From contig CAWARU010000001.1 of assembly GCA_963784575.1 (NCBI GenBank), forward strand, positions 248,001 to 312,000: a stretch of 64,000 nucleotides of DNA, written 5' to 3'. The notes beneath the pieces were generated by a model that saw only the letters and a list, made by a program, of their open reading frames with translations, ran no database searches and was not told the origin of the DNA. The position numbers and the translations under genes were made by a program. This DNA comes from CAWARU01 sp963784575. GTDB taxonomy: Bacteria; Pseudomonadota; Gammaproteobacteria; UBA6186; Azoamicaceae. Shown in pieces: positions 29,081 to 37,815 of this stretch (positions are counted from its first letter, which is position 1; each line of letters opens with the position of its first letter).

Positions 29081-30838
29081 TCAGATTTTTGTAAAACTTG
29101 CCCCTACCCTTCCCATCACTTTCAGGCTCGATGATACACTTACTGGTTTCAAGGCTGATGACATAATTAGTGTTGGGGGGCTACTTTGCGATTGGCTTTG
29201 AGCAGCAGCGGGAACTTCTCCACCAATTGTTGATGTTTTAGTTTGTTGGCGTTCTCCTTTTTCTTTTCTATCTGATTCGTCATCAGAAGATAAAGGAATA
29301 ACCGCCGTCGCTACAAGCGAAGTTTCAAGAGTGGAAAGATACATTAACATCTCTTTTTGATTTTCCAAACATTCATCAATGACAGATTTTCCAGACAAGG
29401 TTGCGACCACTTCTTTTAATCTCTTTTGTTCTATCATTTTTTGATTCTGGTAGCTCTCTTTAAAGACTTCCGAGGACACGTATTCCAAAGACGCTTGAAC
29501 ATTTTTAAAGCAAAAAACATGACTATTGGATCCAGGACAATATGGGATCTGTGAGTCAATATATGAGGTTGGAAGAACAAATTGTGTTCCACTCCAGGGT
29601 GCTTTAGTATCTCTAAAAGGACAGATCGCAATAGAATCTAAAATTTTCTCTACCTCTTCTTTCGGCAGTTTTGAATAATCTAATGGCGTTCTTCCTAATT
29701 TGTCTTTAACATCTAATCGAGCGCCTAATTTTATTAGTTGCTGCACAAGCTCCACTTTTCCATAAGCGCATAAGTAATGTAAAGGTGTGCATCCTCGATT
29801 ATCTCGCGCATTTAAATCAAGTTTGTGAATATGATGTTGTATCAACGCCAGCACAACTTTATTTGCGGTATAGGTTTTACAAGCGATATGTAGTGCGTTT
29901 TTTCCTTCCCAATCTGTCAGGGTGGGGTCTAATTCAGGAAATGCTTCAATTATTTTTATAGCCCTAGCGTGTTGTTCATTCGCTATTTCTAAATTTAATA
30001 CAGGATTAATTTCATTTCTTTTATAATAGAGGCCAACATAGGTATTTGGATTATAACCTAATTCTAGCAATCTATTTCTAATTTCAGAACCAGAATGTAA
30101 AGCAAAGGCATTATCTATTTCTTTATCCATTTCGGGGCCCGGTTCTTCCATAATTGAAATAATTTTCATTTTCGGTTTCTTAGCTGTGGGTCTTCTATCG
30201 TGTATAAAATAAGATTCATTATTTAGCTCAACAGATAGATATTCTAAACCAGTATTACTGCGCAACGCTTCTTCAACAAGTTTTAAATCATCTTGCGTGC
30301 ATACTTCATTAAACTCTAGTTTTTCCAGTTGATTCAAACTGATAAACTCAACTAAACTTTTTATCGATAGTTCGGTAGACCGACAATAAATAATTTTTAA
30401 GGTTTTGATGCTCATGATATTGGCTGCATCTGCATCCGTAAAATTACTAAACGCTATCGAAAATTCTTCAAGTGTTTTAGAGGTTGCAATAATAGATGAC
30501 ATCGAAGCGGGAGGTACAACATATTGGAATCCAAGTTTTTTTAGGGGTTTTTGTATAATGGCATTTAAAAAGTCTCCGTCCATTTCCCACGCACTAAAAA
30601 ACAAATTGCGTAAATTAGTTTTAAATAGAATAAGAGCGTTAATTCTTTTTTGCTGTTCAGGTGTTAACTCGCTACCCGATAGAGTCAAAGTATCAATAGT
30701 ATCCACTTGTTCTAGAGTTGAAATAAGCTTTTCCAGTAAATCTTTATCCTGCAACTCATCATGAGGAATTTCAAAGAAATCAACTTTCTGAGAGTCACCG
30801 GTTTTAATCGCATTGATGATGGTTTGTATAGAAGGCAT
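29081..30838 (-). CDS. Ankyrin-repeat protein with LRR-like N-terminus, effector candidate
   Basis: The 585-residue protein starts at an ATG with GGAG upstream. Residues about 45-205 contain degenerate leucine-rich repeats (IDTLTLSGSEL, LEEFSIAFSNF, LEKLEFNEVC). Residues about 310-405 contain two or three ankyrin repeats (GKNALHIACKTY, GCTPLHYLCAYGKVELVQQLIKLGARLDV). The C-terminus is Ser/Thr/Gln-rich and low complexity. There is no signal peptide and no enzyme motif. Cytosolic ankyrin/LRR proteins of intracellular bacteria are often type IV secretion substrates; that is an inference here. The frame is intact. Confidence 0.75.
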   Translation of the reverse strand: MPSIQTIINAIKTGDSQKVDFFEIPHDELQDKDLLEKLISTLEQVDTIDTLTLSGSELTPEQQKRINALILFKTNLRNLFFSAWEMDGDFLNAIIQKPLKKLGFQYVVPPASMSSIIATSKTLEEFSIAFSNFTDADAANIMSIKTLKIIYCRSTELSIKSLVEFISLNQLEKLEFNEVCTQDDLKLVEEALRSNTGLEYLSVELNNESYFIHDRRPTAKKPKMKIISIMEEPGPEMDKEIDNAFALHSGSEIRNRLLELGYNPNTYVGLYYKRNEINPVLNLEIANEQHARAIKIIEAFPELDPTLTDWEGKNALHIACKTYTANKVVLALIQHHIHKLDLNARDNRGCTPLHYLCAYGKVELVQQLIKLGARLDVKDKLGRTPLDYSKLPKEEVEKILDSIAICPFRDTKAPWSGTQFVLPTSYIDSQIPYCPGSNSHVFCFKNVQASLEYVSSEVFKESYQNQKMIEQKRLKEVVATLSGKSVIDECLENQKEMLMYLSTLETSLVATAVIPLSSDDESDRKEKGERQQTKTSTIGGEVPAAAQSQSQSSPPTLIMSSALKPVSVSSSLKVMGRVGASFTKI

Positions 30839-31182
30839 ACTTTACTCCAAATCAGTTATTAAGCTAATTAATGTAGTGCCTGACACTCAATACTCTATTG
30901 TACTTTCTTGGTGTCAATATGTTTACTGGCATGATATAGATTTTTATGCAGTTAAGTCAATGTGATTCTTGAATTCTGTAACAAGACGCTGCAATTCGAA
31001 AGATGAACTGATACAAAGGTGGGCTTATGCATTTCGGAACTTGAAAATCTTCGATTAAAAGCTAAAGCATTATGCTAGTAGTTTGTAAACTGAAGCGCCT
31101 CATAATTTAGGACAGCCCCCACTTTTCTAATTGAGATTGAGCATCGGGCTATTATCCAGGTACTCATTTACGTTTTAAGCTA
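30839..31182. other. Intergenic region, no gene seen
   Basis: AT-rich region between the ankyrin gene and the integrative-element flank copy at 31183. No supported reading frame, and nothing else recognised. Confidence 0.45.
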
Positions 31183-31301
31183 CATATCAGCAAAAAAGGA
31201 TATATTTTGACCAATTTTTGCATTTTTATGCCAAAAAATTGTATAATTTTGCATGGTATTTTGAAGAAGTCAGAAAGCCTAATGACCGCAAAAATCCCAC
31301 A
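31183..31301 (+). repeat. Integrative-element flank, copy 4 (interrupted by group II intron)
   Basis: The sequence is a diverged copy of 24331-24440: ACATATCAGCA, TTTTTGCATTTTTATG, TGTATAATTTTG and GAAGAAGTCAGAAAGC occur in the same order. The end CCGCAAAAATCCCACA corresponds to CACAAAATCCCCACA in the flanks at 45160 and 52360. The group II intron begins right after it. No tRNA fragment follows the intron. Confidence 0.6.
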
Positions 31302-33492
31302 TTGCGACACGGGTCGCAATAAGAGGTTGTTTCCACCTAGTAGGAAACCACCGGTATCACCCGGTGAGTCTACGGCTATGAATGAAGAGCTAGCCGGACA
31401 ATGTGACGATGTAGGAGTAATCCTACAGGGTCTGAATTGTGAAAGGAAGACCCTTCTGACAGCCATAAGTCGGAGAAGTGCTAGACAGTTGGTATGGTGA
31501 ATGTAAGTGAACTCGCGCTTTACAGATCGTGAATTTTGACAAGCGGAAATGGCTAACACGCTTGAACCAAAAGGTGCGGAGATGGGCAGGAACGACACTG
31601 TGGGTCCTTCCTCGTGATCAATATATCTCTCGGTCTAGAGCGAGCACCTAACCCAACACTACCTTTTATTGCCCAATGTGGAAAACCTGTATTGCTCCTA
31701 ATTTAGGACAGTTAATCGTGAGGCTAACCTATGGCAGTGCAGGAATGGGAGGTCGGAAAAAGCAAATGTCATTCTGTAACGGAATGAATACCGGTTTAAA
31801 TCTCACCGGACACGAAAGTGCGCTGACGTCCGACTGGTCTTTAATCGTGATGAATTTTGGAGAACCAATGGCATGAGGAGATGCAAATGACGGCTATTGC
31901 AGCTGGTGCTTCCTCACCCACTTCTATCACCTGGGATTCCATCAACTGGAAAACAGCGGTACAAGAGGTACGTCGGCTCCAATTGCGAATCGCGAAGGCT
32001 TTCAGAGAAGGAAAACATGGCAAAGTTAAATCTTTGCAGTGGATCCTTACTCACTCGTTCTATGCGAAATTAATTTCAGTAAAACGAGTTGTTCAAAACC
32101 GAGGTGGAAAAACGCCAGGTGTAGATGGCGTAATCTGGAACACCCCTAAACAAAAGATAACAGCAGCGCTTTCGCTAAAACGCCGAGGTTATAAAACCAA
32201 ACCGTTAAAGCGAATCTATATCCCTAAGAAACAGAAAGGAAAACTTAGACCTCTTAGCATTCCCTCAATGGCATGCCGAGCACAACAGGCTTTACACCTG
32301 TTATCCGTCGAGCCCGTTGCAGAAATGTTAGCAGATAAGAATTCCTATGGGTTTCGTCCTTTAAGATCAGCGATTGATGCAATTGAGCAATGCTTCAATG
32401 CATTGGCACAAAAGATCTCGTCGCCTTACGTCTTAGAGGGGGATATTAAAGCTTGTTTCGACAGCATTTCACATCAATGGTTACTTGATAACGTTTCCAT
32501 GGATAAAAGAATGCTTCAGAAATGGCTCTCTGCTGGCTACTTTGAAAATGGGCAATTGTATCCAACAGAAACCGGCACCCCTCAAGGCGGGTGTATATCA
32601 CCCGCACTTCTAAATATCACGCTCAGTGGGCTTGAAGCAGCTGTTCAAAAAGCCGTTGCCAAAGCAGATAAAGTCAACGTCTGTGTCTATGCAGATGATT
32701 TTATCATCACAGGCAGGACAAGAGAAGTGCTGGAAAACAAGGTGAAGCCGATCGTTGAATCTTTTCTCAAAGAGCGAGGGTTGTCTCTATCGCAAGAAAA
32801 GACATCAATTACCCATATCGAAAAAGGGTTTGACTTTCTTGGAATGAATATACGGAAATACAAAGGCAAGTTAATCATTAAGCCTGCTAAAAGCAGCGTT
32901 AAAAGTTTTCTTGCCGATATTCGTCAATTCATCAAGAAAAACGCGTCAGCAAAAACAGATAATTTGATCAGACTCTTGAATCAAAAGATTCGAGGTTGGG
33001 CAAATTATCACCGAAATGTCTGCGCCAAACAAACTTTCAGTAAAGTAGACAATGCAATCTTTATAGCTTTGTGGTCTTGGGCAAAGAGACGACACAGCAA
33101 CAAGGGAATACACTGGATTAAAGCCAAATACTTTCGTAGCGTCGAGCAACGAAACTGGATGTTTCACACCAAAGTGAAAGACAAATTTGGTAAATCCAAA
33201 TATCTGGATCTGATTGAAACCAGCTATATCCCAATCAAACGACACATCAAGTTCAAGGCCGAAGCCACCCCTTATGATCCTAAATATCATGATTACCTTG
33301 ATATTAGACTAAGGAGTGAAGGCAGGAAACCGAACTGGTGGCTAGTATGGTGGGACTCGCTGAAGTCAAATCGTAAGGACATGAAGACCGGGCTATAAGT
33401 TAGCCTTATAAGGGCTTGAGCGTAATGCCTAGAAATGGGCACGTTGCGTTCTTAGGAGAGTGGGGGTTGGCAACAGCCCCTGCTTATCCGGC
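31302..33492 (+). mobile_element. Group II intron 1
   Basis: The 5' end TTGCGACACGGGTCGC resembles the GTGCGACACG start of intron 2. An RT/maturase lies within it, and domain V is visible at 33418-33452: GAGCGTAATGCC, GAAA, then GGCACGTTGCGTTC. A domain VI hairpin follows (GGGGGTTGGCAACAGCCCC), ending near CTTATCCGGC. The 3' boundary is less certain than for intron 2. Confidence 0.8.
31857..33398 (+). CDS. ltrA: Group II intron reverse transcriptase/maturase (intron 1)
   Basis: The 513-residue protein has an N-terminal RT region (VKRVVQNRGGKTPGVDGVIW, IPKKQKGKLRPLSIPS), the catalytic YADDFIITG, the GTPQGGCISP motif, a maturase (domain X) part with KIRGWANYHR and a C-terminal DNA-binding-like part (ATPYDPKYHDYL). 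A classic zinc-binding HNH is not visible. It would splice and mobilise the host intron. The start ATG at 31857 fits the homologous start in intron 2. The frame is intact. Confidence 0.92.
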   Translation: MENQWHEEMQMTAIAAGASSPTSITWDSINWKTAVQEVRRLQLRIAKAFREGKHGKVKSLQWILTHSFYAKLISVKRVVQNRGGKTPGVDGVIWNTPKQKITAALSLKRRGYKTKPLKRIYIPKKQKGKLRPLSIPSMACRAQQALHLLSVEPVAEMLADKNSYGFRPLRSAIDAIEQCFNALAQKISSPYVLEGDIKACFDSISHQWLLDNVSMDKRMLQKWLSAGYFENGQLYPTETGTPQGGCISPALLNITLSGLEAAVQKAVAKADKVNVCVYADDFIITGRTREVLENKVKPIVESFLKERGLSLSQEKTSITHIEKGFDFLGMNIRKYKGKLIIKPAKSSVKSFLADIRQFIKKNASAKTDNLIRLLNQKIRGWANYHRNVCAKQTFSKVDNAIFIALWSWAKRRHSNKGIHWIKAKYFRSVEQRNWMFHTKVKDKFGKSKYLDLIETSYIPIKRHIKFKAEATPYDPKYHDYLDIRLRSEGRKPNWWLVWWDSLKSNRKDMKTGL

Positions 33493-33636
33493 TAGCCGAA
33501 ATAGGCTATGCAGCCTTGATTAATAAGAAACAACTATCTTGAACTACTCAAATGTCTACCATCAAAAGCGAATCATTTATTCTTTAGAAAGTAAACTAAT
33601 TAAATTCAAATTTATTTTTTAGTATTCACAAATATC

Positions 33637-33698
33637 TTGACAATAATAAAAAGGATATATACGATTCTTCATATATATGAATTTTCATATATATAGGA
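33637..33698 (+). promoter_or_regulatory. ArsR-type promoter and operator of the ars operon
   Basis: -35 TTGACA (33637-33642), 17-base spacer, -10 TACGAT (33660-33665). Directly downstream lies the perfect palindrome TTCATATATATGAA (33668-33681) and a second half-site TTTCATATATATAGG. The same plan recurs at 36754-36798 and 36932-36984. Repression by the ArsR protein encoded at 36398-36736 is inferred. Confidence 0.75.
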
Positions 33699-33742
33699 AT
33701 CAGGAACCAATGATTAAATAGTTTTTATAGGAGGATTAAACA

Positions 33743-34219
33743 ATGACTAACCTTAATAAATCACAAACGGAAACCGTCCCTTCTGCTTCTCCATTGGTCT
33801 TTTCCCAATATAGAAGGTTATCAATCTCATCATCTTCCATTGATGAGTTATTTGAACAAGGGATCAAATTACAAGGTGCATCCATACCAAATTATACTGG
33901 TGCTATTGAATACTATAATAAAATACTAACATTAAATCCTGATCATATCGGTGCTTTAATTAACCGAGGGCTTTCTCGGGTTTCCCAAGGCCATCCTGAG
34001 CAAGCGCTTCTGGATTTCAATCGCGTGTTGGGGATAGAGCCAAATAATATTATGGCACTAAATAATCGGGGTTCCATTTATTACACTTTAGGAGACTTCA
34101 TTAAAGCCACATCAGATTATAATCGCGTTTTAGAAATAGAACCAAATAATACAGATGCTACTTATAATCTTAAGTTAATAGATGGGGAACTTAACAAAGG
34201 TTGTTGTGTTATACTCTGA
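33743..34219 (+). CDS. TPR protein with C-terminal CaaX box
   Basis: The 158-residue protein starts at an ATG after AGGAGG. A polar N-terminus (about 1-45) is followed by three TPR units: GAIEYYNKILTLNPDHIGAL, QALLDFNRVLGIEPNNIMAL and KATSDYNRVLEIEPNNTDAT. It ends KGCCVIL, and the last four residues CVIL fit the eukaryotic CaaX prenylation signal (Leu at X favours geranylgeranylation). Bacteria lack this modification, so the motif suggests action in a host cell. It is the first gene behind an ArsR-type promoter, 47 bp before arsN2. Confidence 0.75.
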   Translation: MTNLNKSQTETVPSASPLVFSQYRRLSISSSSIDELFEQGIKLQGASIPNYTGAIEYYNKILTLNPDHIGALINRGLSRVSQGHPEQALLDFNRVLGIEPNNIMALNNRGSIYYTLGDFIKATSDYNRVLEIEPNNTDATYNLKLIDGELNKGCCVIL

Positions 34220-34265
34220 TTCATTTAGAATTTTGAATAGTTGTATTATTTTTTATAGGGGAAAT

Positions 34266-34769
34266 ATGCGGAGTAATATAGAAATGAACCAAGGACATAT
34301 GGAATTACCCGCAGGATTGTCAATAAATACTGCGGATGAAAATGATTTTCAAGACATCATTTCTTTATTAATAGAATGTGATTTGGTCACAGAAGATCTT
34401 TCACATGAGAGCGTTAAAAATTTCTTAGTGGTACGCGACCAAAATATAAATTTGGTTGCTACCATTGGCATCGATCTATATTCTAATATTGGTTTATTAC
34501 GCTCATTGGCTGTCCAGGAGCATTATAGAAATAAAGGAATTGCAAATAATCTTTTAAATGAAGTAGAAAAAATTGCTTTCGAGAAGAAGTTAAGATCATT
34601 GTATTTGTTAACCATGTCCGCGTCAGAGTATTTTCAAAAGAGGAATTATGTCCCGATCCCTAGAGAATCAGTACCCTTGCCAATAAAAGAATCGAAACAG
34701 TTCCTTGACCTCTGCCCTTCAAGCTCTTTATGTATGAAAAAAAGATTGGAGCATTTACTTGACCTATAA
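34266..34769 (+). CDS. arsN2: ArsN2-like GNAT N-acetyltransferase, arsenic resistance
   Basis: A GNAT fold with LLRSLAVQEHYRNKGIANNLL, which carries the acetyl-CoA loop (R/Q-x-x-G-x-A variant NKGIA). The family-specific tail SLYLLTMSASEYFQKRNYVP then FLDLCPSSSLCMKKRL matches ArsN2-type acetyltransferases of ars operons. These are thought to detoxify organoarsenicals by N-acetylation; the substrate here is unproven. The ATG at 34266, behind GGGGAAAT, is preferred over the longer frame from 34182, which would overlap the TPR gene. Confidence 0.85.
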   Translation: MRSNIEMNQGHMELPAGLSINTADENDFQDIISLLIECDLVTEDLSHESVKNFLVVRDQNINLVATIGIDLYSNIGLLRSLAVQEHYRNKGIANNLLNEVEKIAFEKKLRSLYLLTMSASEYFQKRNYVPIPRESVPLPIKESKQFLDLCPSSSLCMKKRLEHLLDL

Positions 34770-34904
34770 TTAATTAGCGTTGTCATAATTTGGGCTTAAC
34801 AATTCTTAAAGGAATTAAATATCTTATACTTCTATCGATCATAGGCATTATATCCTTTGTTACCTACATTTCCTGGAAACATTCACGAAAAAAGGAACAA
34901 TATC

Positions 34905-35336
34905 TTGAATATACTTTTTCTTTGCGTTCATAATTCAGCACGCAGTCAAATGGCAGAAGGCTTAGCCAGGAATATCTTTGGTAATGCAACCATTATAATG
35001 AGTGCGGGATCACAACCGACAAATGTTCATGTTATGGCAATTAAGGTAATGGCCGAAATTGGCATTGATATCAGTGAGCAAAAATCTAAATCAATTGATT
35101 CCATCGATCCCTCTAAGGCTGATATCATTATTACTCTGTGTGCAGAAGAAATTTGTCCTTATGTAAGTTCAACTGTTCAAAAGGAGCACTGGCCCTTACC
35201 AGACCCTGCTAAATTTAATGGAAACGAGATTGATCAGCTTTCGCAATTTCGTAAGATTCGCGATGAATTGAAAGAAAGAATTGAATTGCTTAAAAATAAG
35301 TTAGAAAAAAATAGCGGGCAAAGTAATGACCAATAG
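34905..35336 (+). CDS. arsC: Arsenate reductase, low-molecular-weight phosphatase type
   Basis: The protein starts MNILFLCVHNSARSQMAEGLA with the CX5R active-site loop (Cys7 to Arg13), and later has the WPLPDPAKF motif with the general-acid Asp. These are the marks of thioredoxin- or glutaredoxin-coupled ArsC/LMW-PTP reductases that turn arsenate into arsenite. The TTG at 34905 with AAGGA eight bases upstream is the best start; the longer frame to 34857 adds unrelated sequence. It overlaps the ACR3 gene by 11 bases. Confidence 0.9.
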   Translation: MNILFLCVHNSARSQMAEGLARNIFGNATIIMSAGSQPTNVHVMAIKVMAEIGIDISEQKSKSIDSIDPSKADIIITLCAEEICPYVSSTVQKEHWPLPDPAKFNGNEIDQLSQFRKIRDELKERIELLKNKLEKNSGQSNDQ

Positions 35337-36366
35337 AAAAAAATATTTGGGAATATTTGAACAATGGTTAACTCTGTGGGTAATTTTTTGCATGGTAGTT
35401 GGTATATTTTGCGGAAAGTATATTCCAAACACAATTCATACTCTGGGAAACCTTGAAATAGCGCAAGTAAACTTACCGATTGCTGTATTAATCTGGTTAA
35501 TGATCATTCCCATGTTAATTCGGATTGATTTAAAAGAAATTGTTCGAGTAAGACAGTACTGGCGGGGAATCATTATTACATTGGTAATTAATTGGCTTGT
35601 AAAACCATTTTCAATGGCTTTTCTTGGTTGGATATTTATTAAAAATATATTTCTACCATATCTACCCGCAGATCAAGTAGATAATTATATGGCAGGGTTA
35701 ATTATACTTGCAGCAGCGCCTTGTACTGCCATGGTATTTGTTTGGAGTCATTTATGCAAAGGTGAACCTCATTTCACATTAACGCAGGTAACATTAAATG
35801 ACATCATAATGATTTTTGCTTTTGCCCCTATTGTGGGTTTATTATTGGGAATTACTAATATTATAGTGCCATGGGCCACTCTTTTTTATTCAGTATTAAT
35901 TTATATATTAATACCATTTATTATTGCGCAAGTTTTACGAATATATTTATTAACAAAAAGCAATAACTTATTGGAAAAAACTCTAGAAATCCTACACCCA
36001 ATATCAATTTTCGCATTACTCGCTATGCTAATATTGCTTTTTAGCTTTCAGGGGGAGGTATTGATTAAAGAACCTTTAGTAGTTTTACTTATCGCAGTTC
36101 CTATTGTTATTCAAGTCTATTTTAATTCAATGCTGGCTTATTATCTTAACAAAAAATTTAAAGAACCCTTCAGTATCGCCGGACCTTCTGCACTTATAGG
36201 AGCCAGTAATTTTTTTGAGCTTGCAGTAGCCACAGCTATAATATTATTTGGTTTTAAATCAGGAGCAACATTGGCTACCATTGTCGGAGTATTAGTGGAA
36301 GTTCCAGTTATGTTATCTGTTGTCAAAATTGTTAACAAAACAAAATTGTGGTATGAAAGATATTAA
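35326..36366 (+). CDS. acr3: ACR3-family arsenite efflux permease
   Basis: The 346-residue protein has ten predicted membrane helices. It carries the ACR3 signature LAAAPCTAMVFVWSHLCKGE with the conserved substrate Cys, and SNFFELAVATAI later. ACR3 exports arsenite using the proton gradient. It overlaps arsC by 11 bases, giving the classical reductase-exporter pairing, and converges on arsR with a 31-bp gap. The frame is intact. Confidence 0.95.
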   Translation: MTNRKKYLGIFEQWLTLWVIFCMVVGIFCGKYIPNTIHTLGNLEIAQVNLPIAVLIWLMIIPMLIRIDLKEIVRVRQYWRGIIITLVINWLVKPFSMAFLGWIFIKNIFLPYLPADQVDNYMAGLIILAAAPCTAMVFVWSHLCKGEPHFTLTQVTLNDIIMIFAFAPIVGLLLGITNIIVPWATLFYSVLIYILIPFIIAQVLRIYLLTKSNNLLEKTLEILHPISIFALLAMLILLFSFQGEVLIKEPLVVLLIAVPIVIQVYFNSMLAYYLNKKFKEPFSIAGPSALIGASNFFELAVATAIILFGFKSGATLATIVGVLVEVPVMLSVVKIVNKTKLWYERY

Positions 36367-36397
36367 AAATTGAGATGTGACGCATAATATTTCTGAT

Positions 36398-36736
36398 TTA
36401 ACAATTTGCACAATGGGTCGGGCTATCTATCTTCTCCAGGTCGACTGAATAAGGTTTTTCATTGCTAATTTGCTTCAATGTTGTTGAAATAATTTTCTGA
36501 GCCCAGGCTGGAAGTTTGGGATTAATACTATAATAAATCCAAATTCCCTCGCGTCGATCAACTACTATATTATATTTCCTTAAAATTGCTAAGTGACGCG
36601 ATATTTTAGGCTGTATCATTTTTAAGACGTCTGTAAAGTCACAGACACAAAGTTCGCCTTTGGCCTCTAATAATAATAAACAACGTAATCTAGTTTCATC
36701 AGATAATAAGTAAAAAAATTCATCAAATTTAATCAT
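36398..36736 (-). CDS. arsR: ArsR/SmtB-family arsenic-responsive repressor
   Basis: The 112-residue protein is a winged helix (LRCLLLLEAKGELCVCDF, MIQPKISRHLAILRKYNIV, GIWIYYSI). The ELCVCDF motif carries the As(III)-binding Cys pair in the alpha-3 helix, as in ArsR of plasmid R773. A C-terminal CANC offers further thiols. Its own promoter and two plus-strand promoters nearby contain CATATATATG-like dyads, the likely operators. Binding of arsenite would release it. Confidence 0.92.
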   Translation of the reverse strand: MIKFDEFFYLLSDETRLRCLLLLEAKGELCVCDFTDVLKMIQPKISRHLAILRKYNIVVDRREGIWIYYSINPKLPAWAQKIISTTLKQISNEKPYSVDLEKIDSPTHCANC

Positions 36737-36753
36737 AAAATCTCATAGCGATA

Positions 36754-36798
36754 TCCACATATATGGAAAATCATATGTTATAGTTATCCTATTGTCAA
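36754..36798 (-). promoter_or_regulatory. arsR promoter and operator
   Basis: On the minus strand: -35 TTGACA (36798-36793), 17-base spacer, -10 TATGAT (36775-36770), then TCCATATATGTGGA (36767-36754) overlapping the likely transcription start. This indicates autorepression of arsR. Confidence 0.75.
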
Positions 36799-36931
36799 TA
36801 GTATCTGCTTATTAGAAACGCAGCCATTTAATATGGTTTATAGCTATTAATTTTCCTTAAAATTATGCCGAGAAGAACTAATTTAACTTACTTATTATTG
36901 ATCAAAATCAACCGAATTCAAATTTATAGCC

Positions 36932-36984
36932 TTGACAGATATCAAATCAACACATATGATAATTCATATATATGTAAATCCATA
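36932..36984 (+). promoter_or_regulatory. ArsR-type promoter and operator for the thioredoxin-like/ABC operon
   Basis: -35 TTGACA (36932-36937), 17-base spacer, -10 TATGAT (36955-36960). It overlaps ACATATGAT and is followed by TTCATATATATGTAAATCC. This is the same arrangement as at 33637 and 36798, so this operon probably responds to arsenite too. Confidence 0.72.
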
Positions 36985-37012
36985 TTTATTAAGGGGAAAA
37001 TTCAAATAGGTT

Positions 37013-37798
37013 ATGAAAAACTCAGTCAAAAGGGATAAATTTATGAAACAACTTAGCATCTCATTGAAAATACTATTCTTTCTAGGGATGTTAAGCTTTG
37101 TGCAAATTACATTTGCGCAGAACGAATCAGCAGGTTTTGCAGCCATTCAAAAAGCAGCCAATGAGAATAAGCACCTTTTTATTTTCTTTTATAAAGATAA
37201 AGATGAAAAAACACTTCAGCTTCAAAATATTTTAAACCAAATTTTATCTAAGACGAATGAAGCTATGACTCTTAGCATTGATCTCAATGCTCCTACCGAA
37301 AAACATATCATTGAAAAATATAAACTTAAGCGTTCTCGCGTTCCAACTGTCGTTGTCATTGCTCCGAATGGTGCTGTTACTGGAAAGTTTAAATCTTTTA
37401 CTCAAAATGACTTAATGAAATCTATTCTTTCTAGTGGGGCAGTCAAATGCCTCAAAGCATTACAAGAAAAAAAGCTTGTATTCTTATGTCTACAAAATGA
37501 AAAAACTTCTCATAACAGCGCAGCCTTAAAAGGTATAAATGATTTCAAGAATGATCCTAAATTCGCTAAAGCCACTGAAATAGTTATGATTAATCCTTCC
37601 AATACCAATGAACATGAATTTTTAAAACAATTCGATTTAAATACCAATACTTCTAAATCCATTACTCTACTGATTTATCCTCCTGGTCACGTAATAGGGA
37701 AATATGAAGGAGCTGTCACAAAAGAACAGTTTATATCAAGTATTAAAAAGACAACCGCCGGTTGCCCAGATGGTAAATGTTGCCCAGGTGGTTGTTAA
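37013..37798 (+). CDS. Secreted thioredoxin-like protein with Cys-rich tail
   Basis: There is an N-terminal signal peptide (LKILFFLGMLSFVQITFAQ, cleavage near FAQ-N). Residues about 40-140 have a thioredoxin-like fold (KHLFIFFYKDKDEKTLQLQN, RVPTVVVIAPNG) but no CXXC in the usual place. A second similar half follows, and the tail ends CPDGKCCPGGC, five or so thiols suited to binding a soft metal(loid). It lies behind an ArsR-type promoter and just before an ABC exporter, which suggests periplasmic handling of arsenite. ATG at 37043 is an alternative start. Confidence 0.7.
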   Translation: MKNSVKRDKFMKQLSISLKILFFLGMLSFVQITFAQNESAGFAAIQKAANENKHLFIFFYKDKDEKTLQLQNILNQILSKTNEAMTLSIDLNAPTEKHIIEKYKLKRSRVPTVVVIAPNGAVTGKFKSFTQNDLMKSILSSGAVKCLKALQEKKLVFLCLQNEKTSHNSAALKGINDFKNDPKFAKATEIVMINPSNTNEHEFLKQFDLNTNTSKSITLLIYPPGHVIGKYEGAVTKEQFISSIKKTTAGCPDGKCCPGGC

Positions 37799-37815
37799 GA
37801 GGAATCAACAGAATC

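Noticed and set aside
33660..36990. The repeated CATATATATG dyads looked at first like a short CRISPR-like or simple repeat.
   Set aside because: They occur singly at three promoters with exact -35/-10 spacing, which fits operators; no CRISPR array or cas gene was seen in the window.
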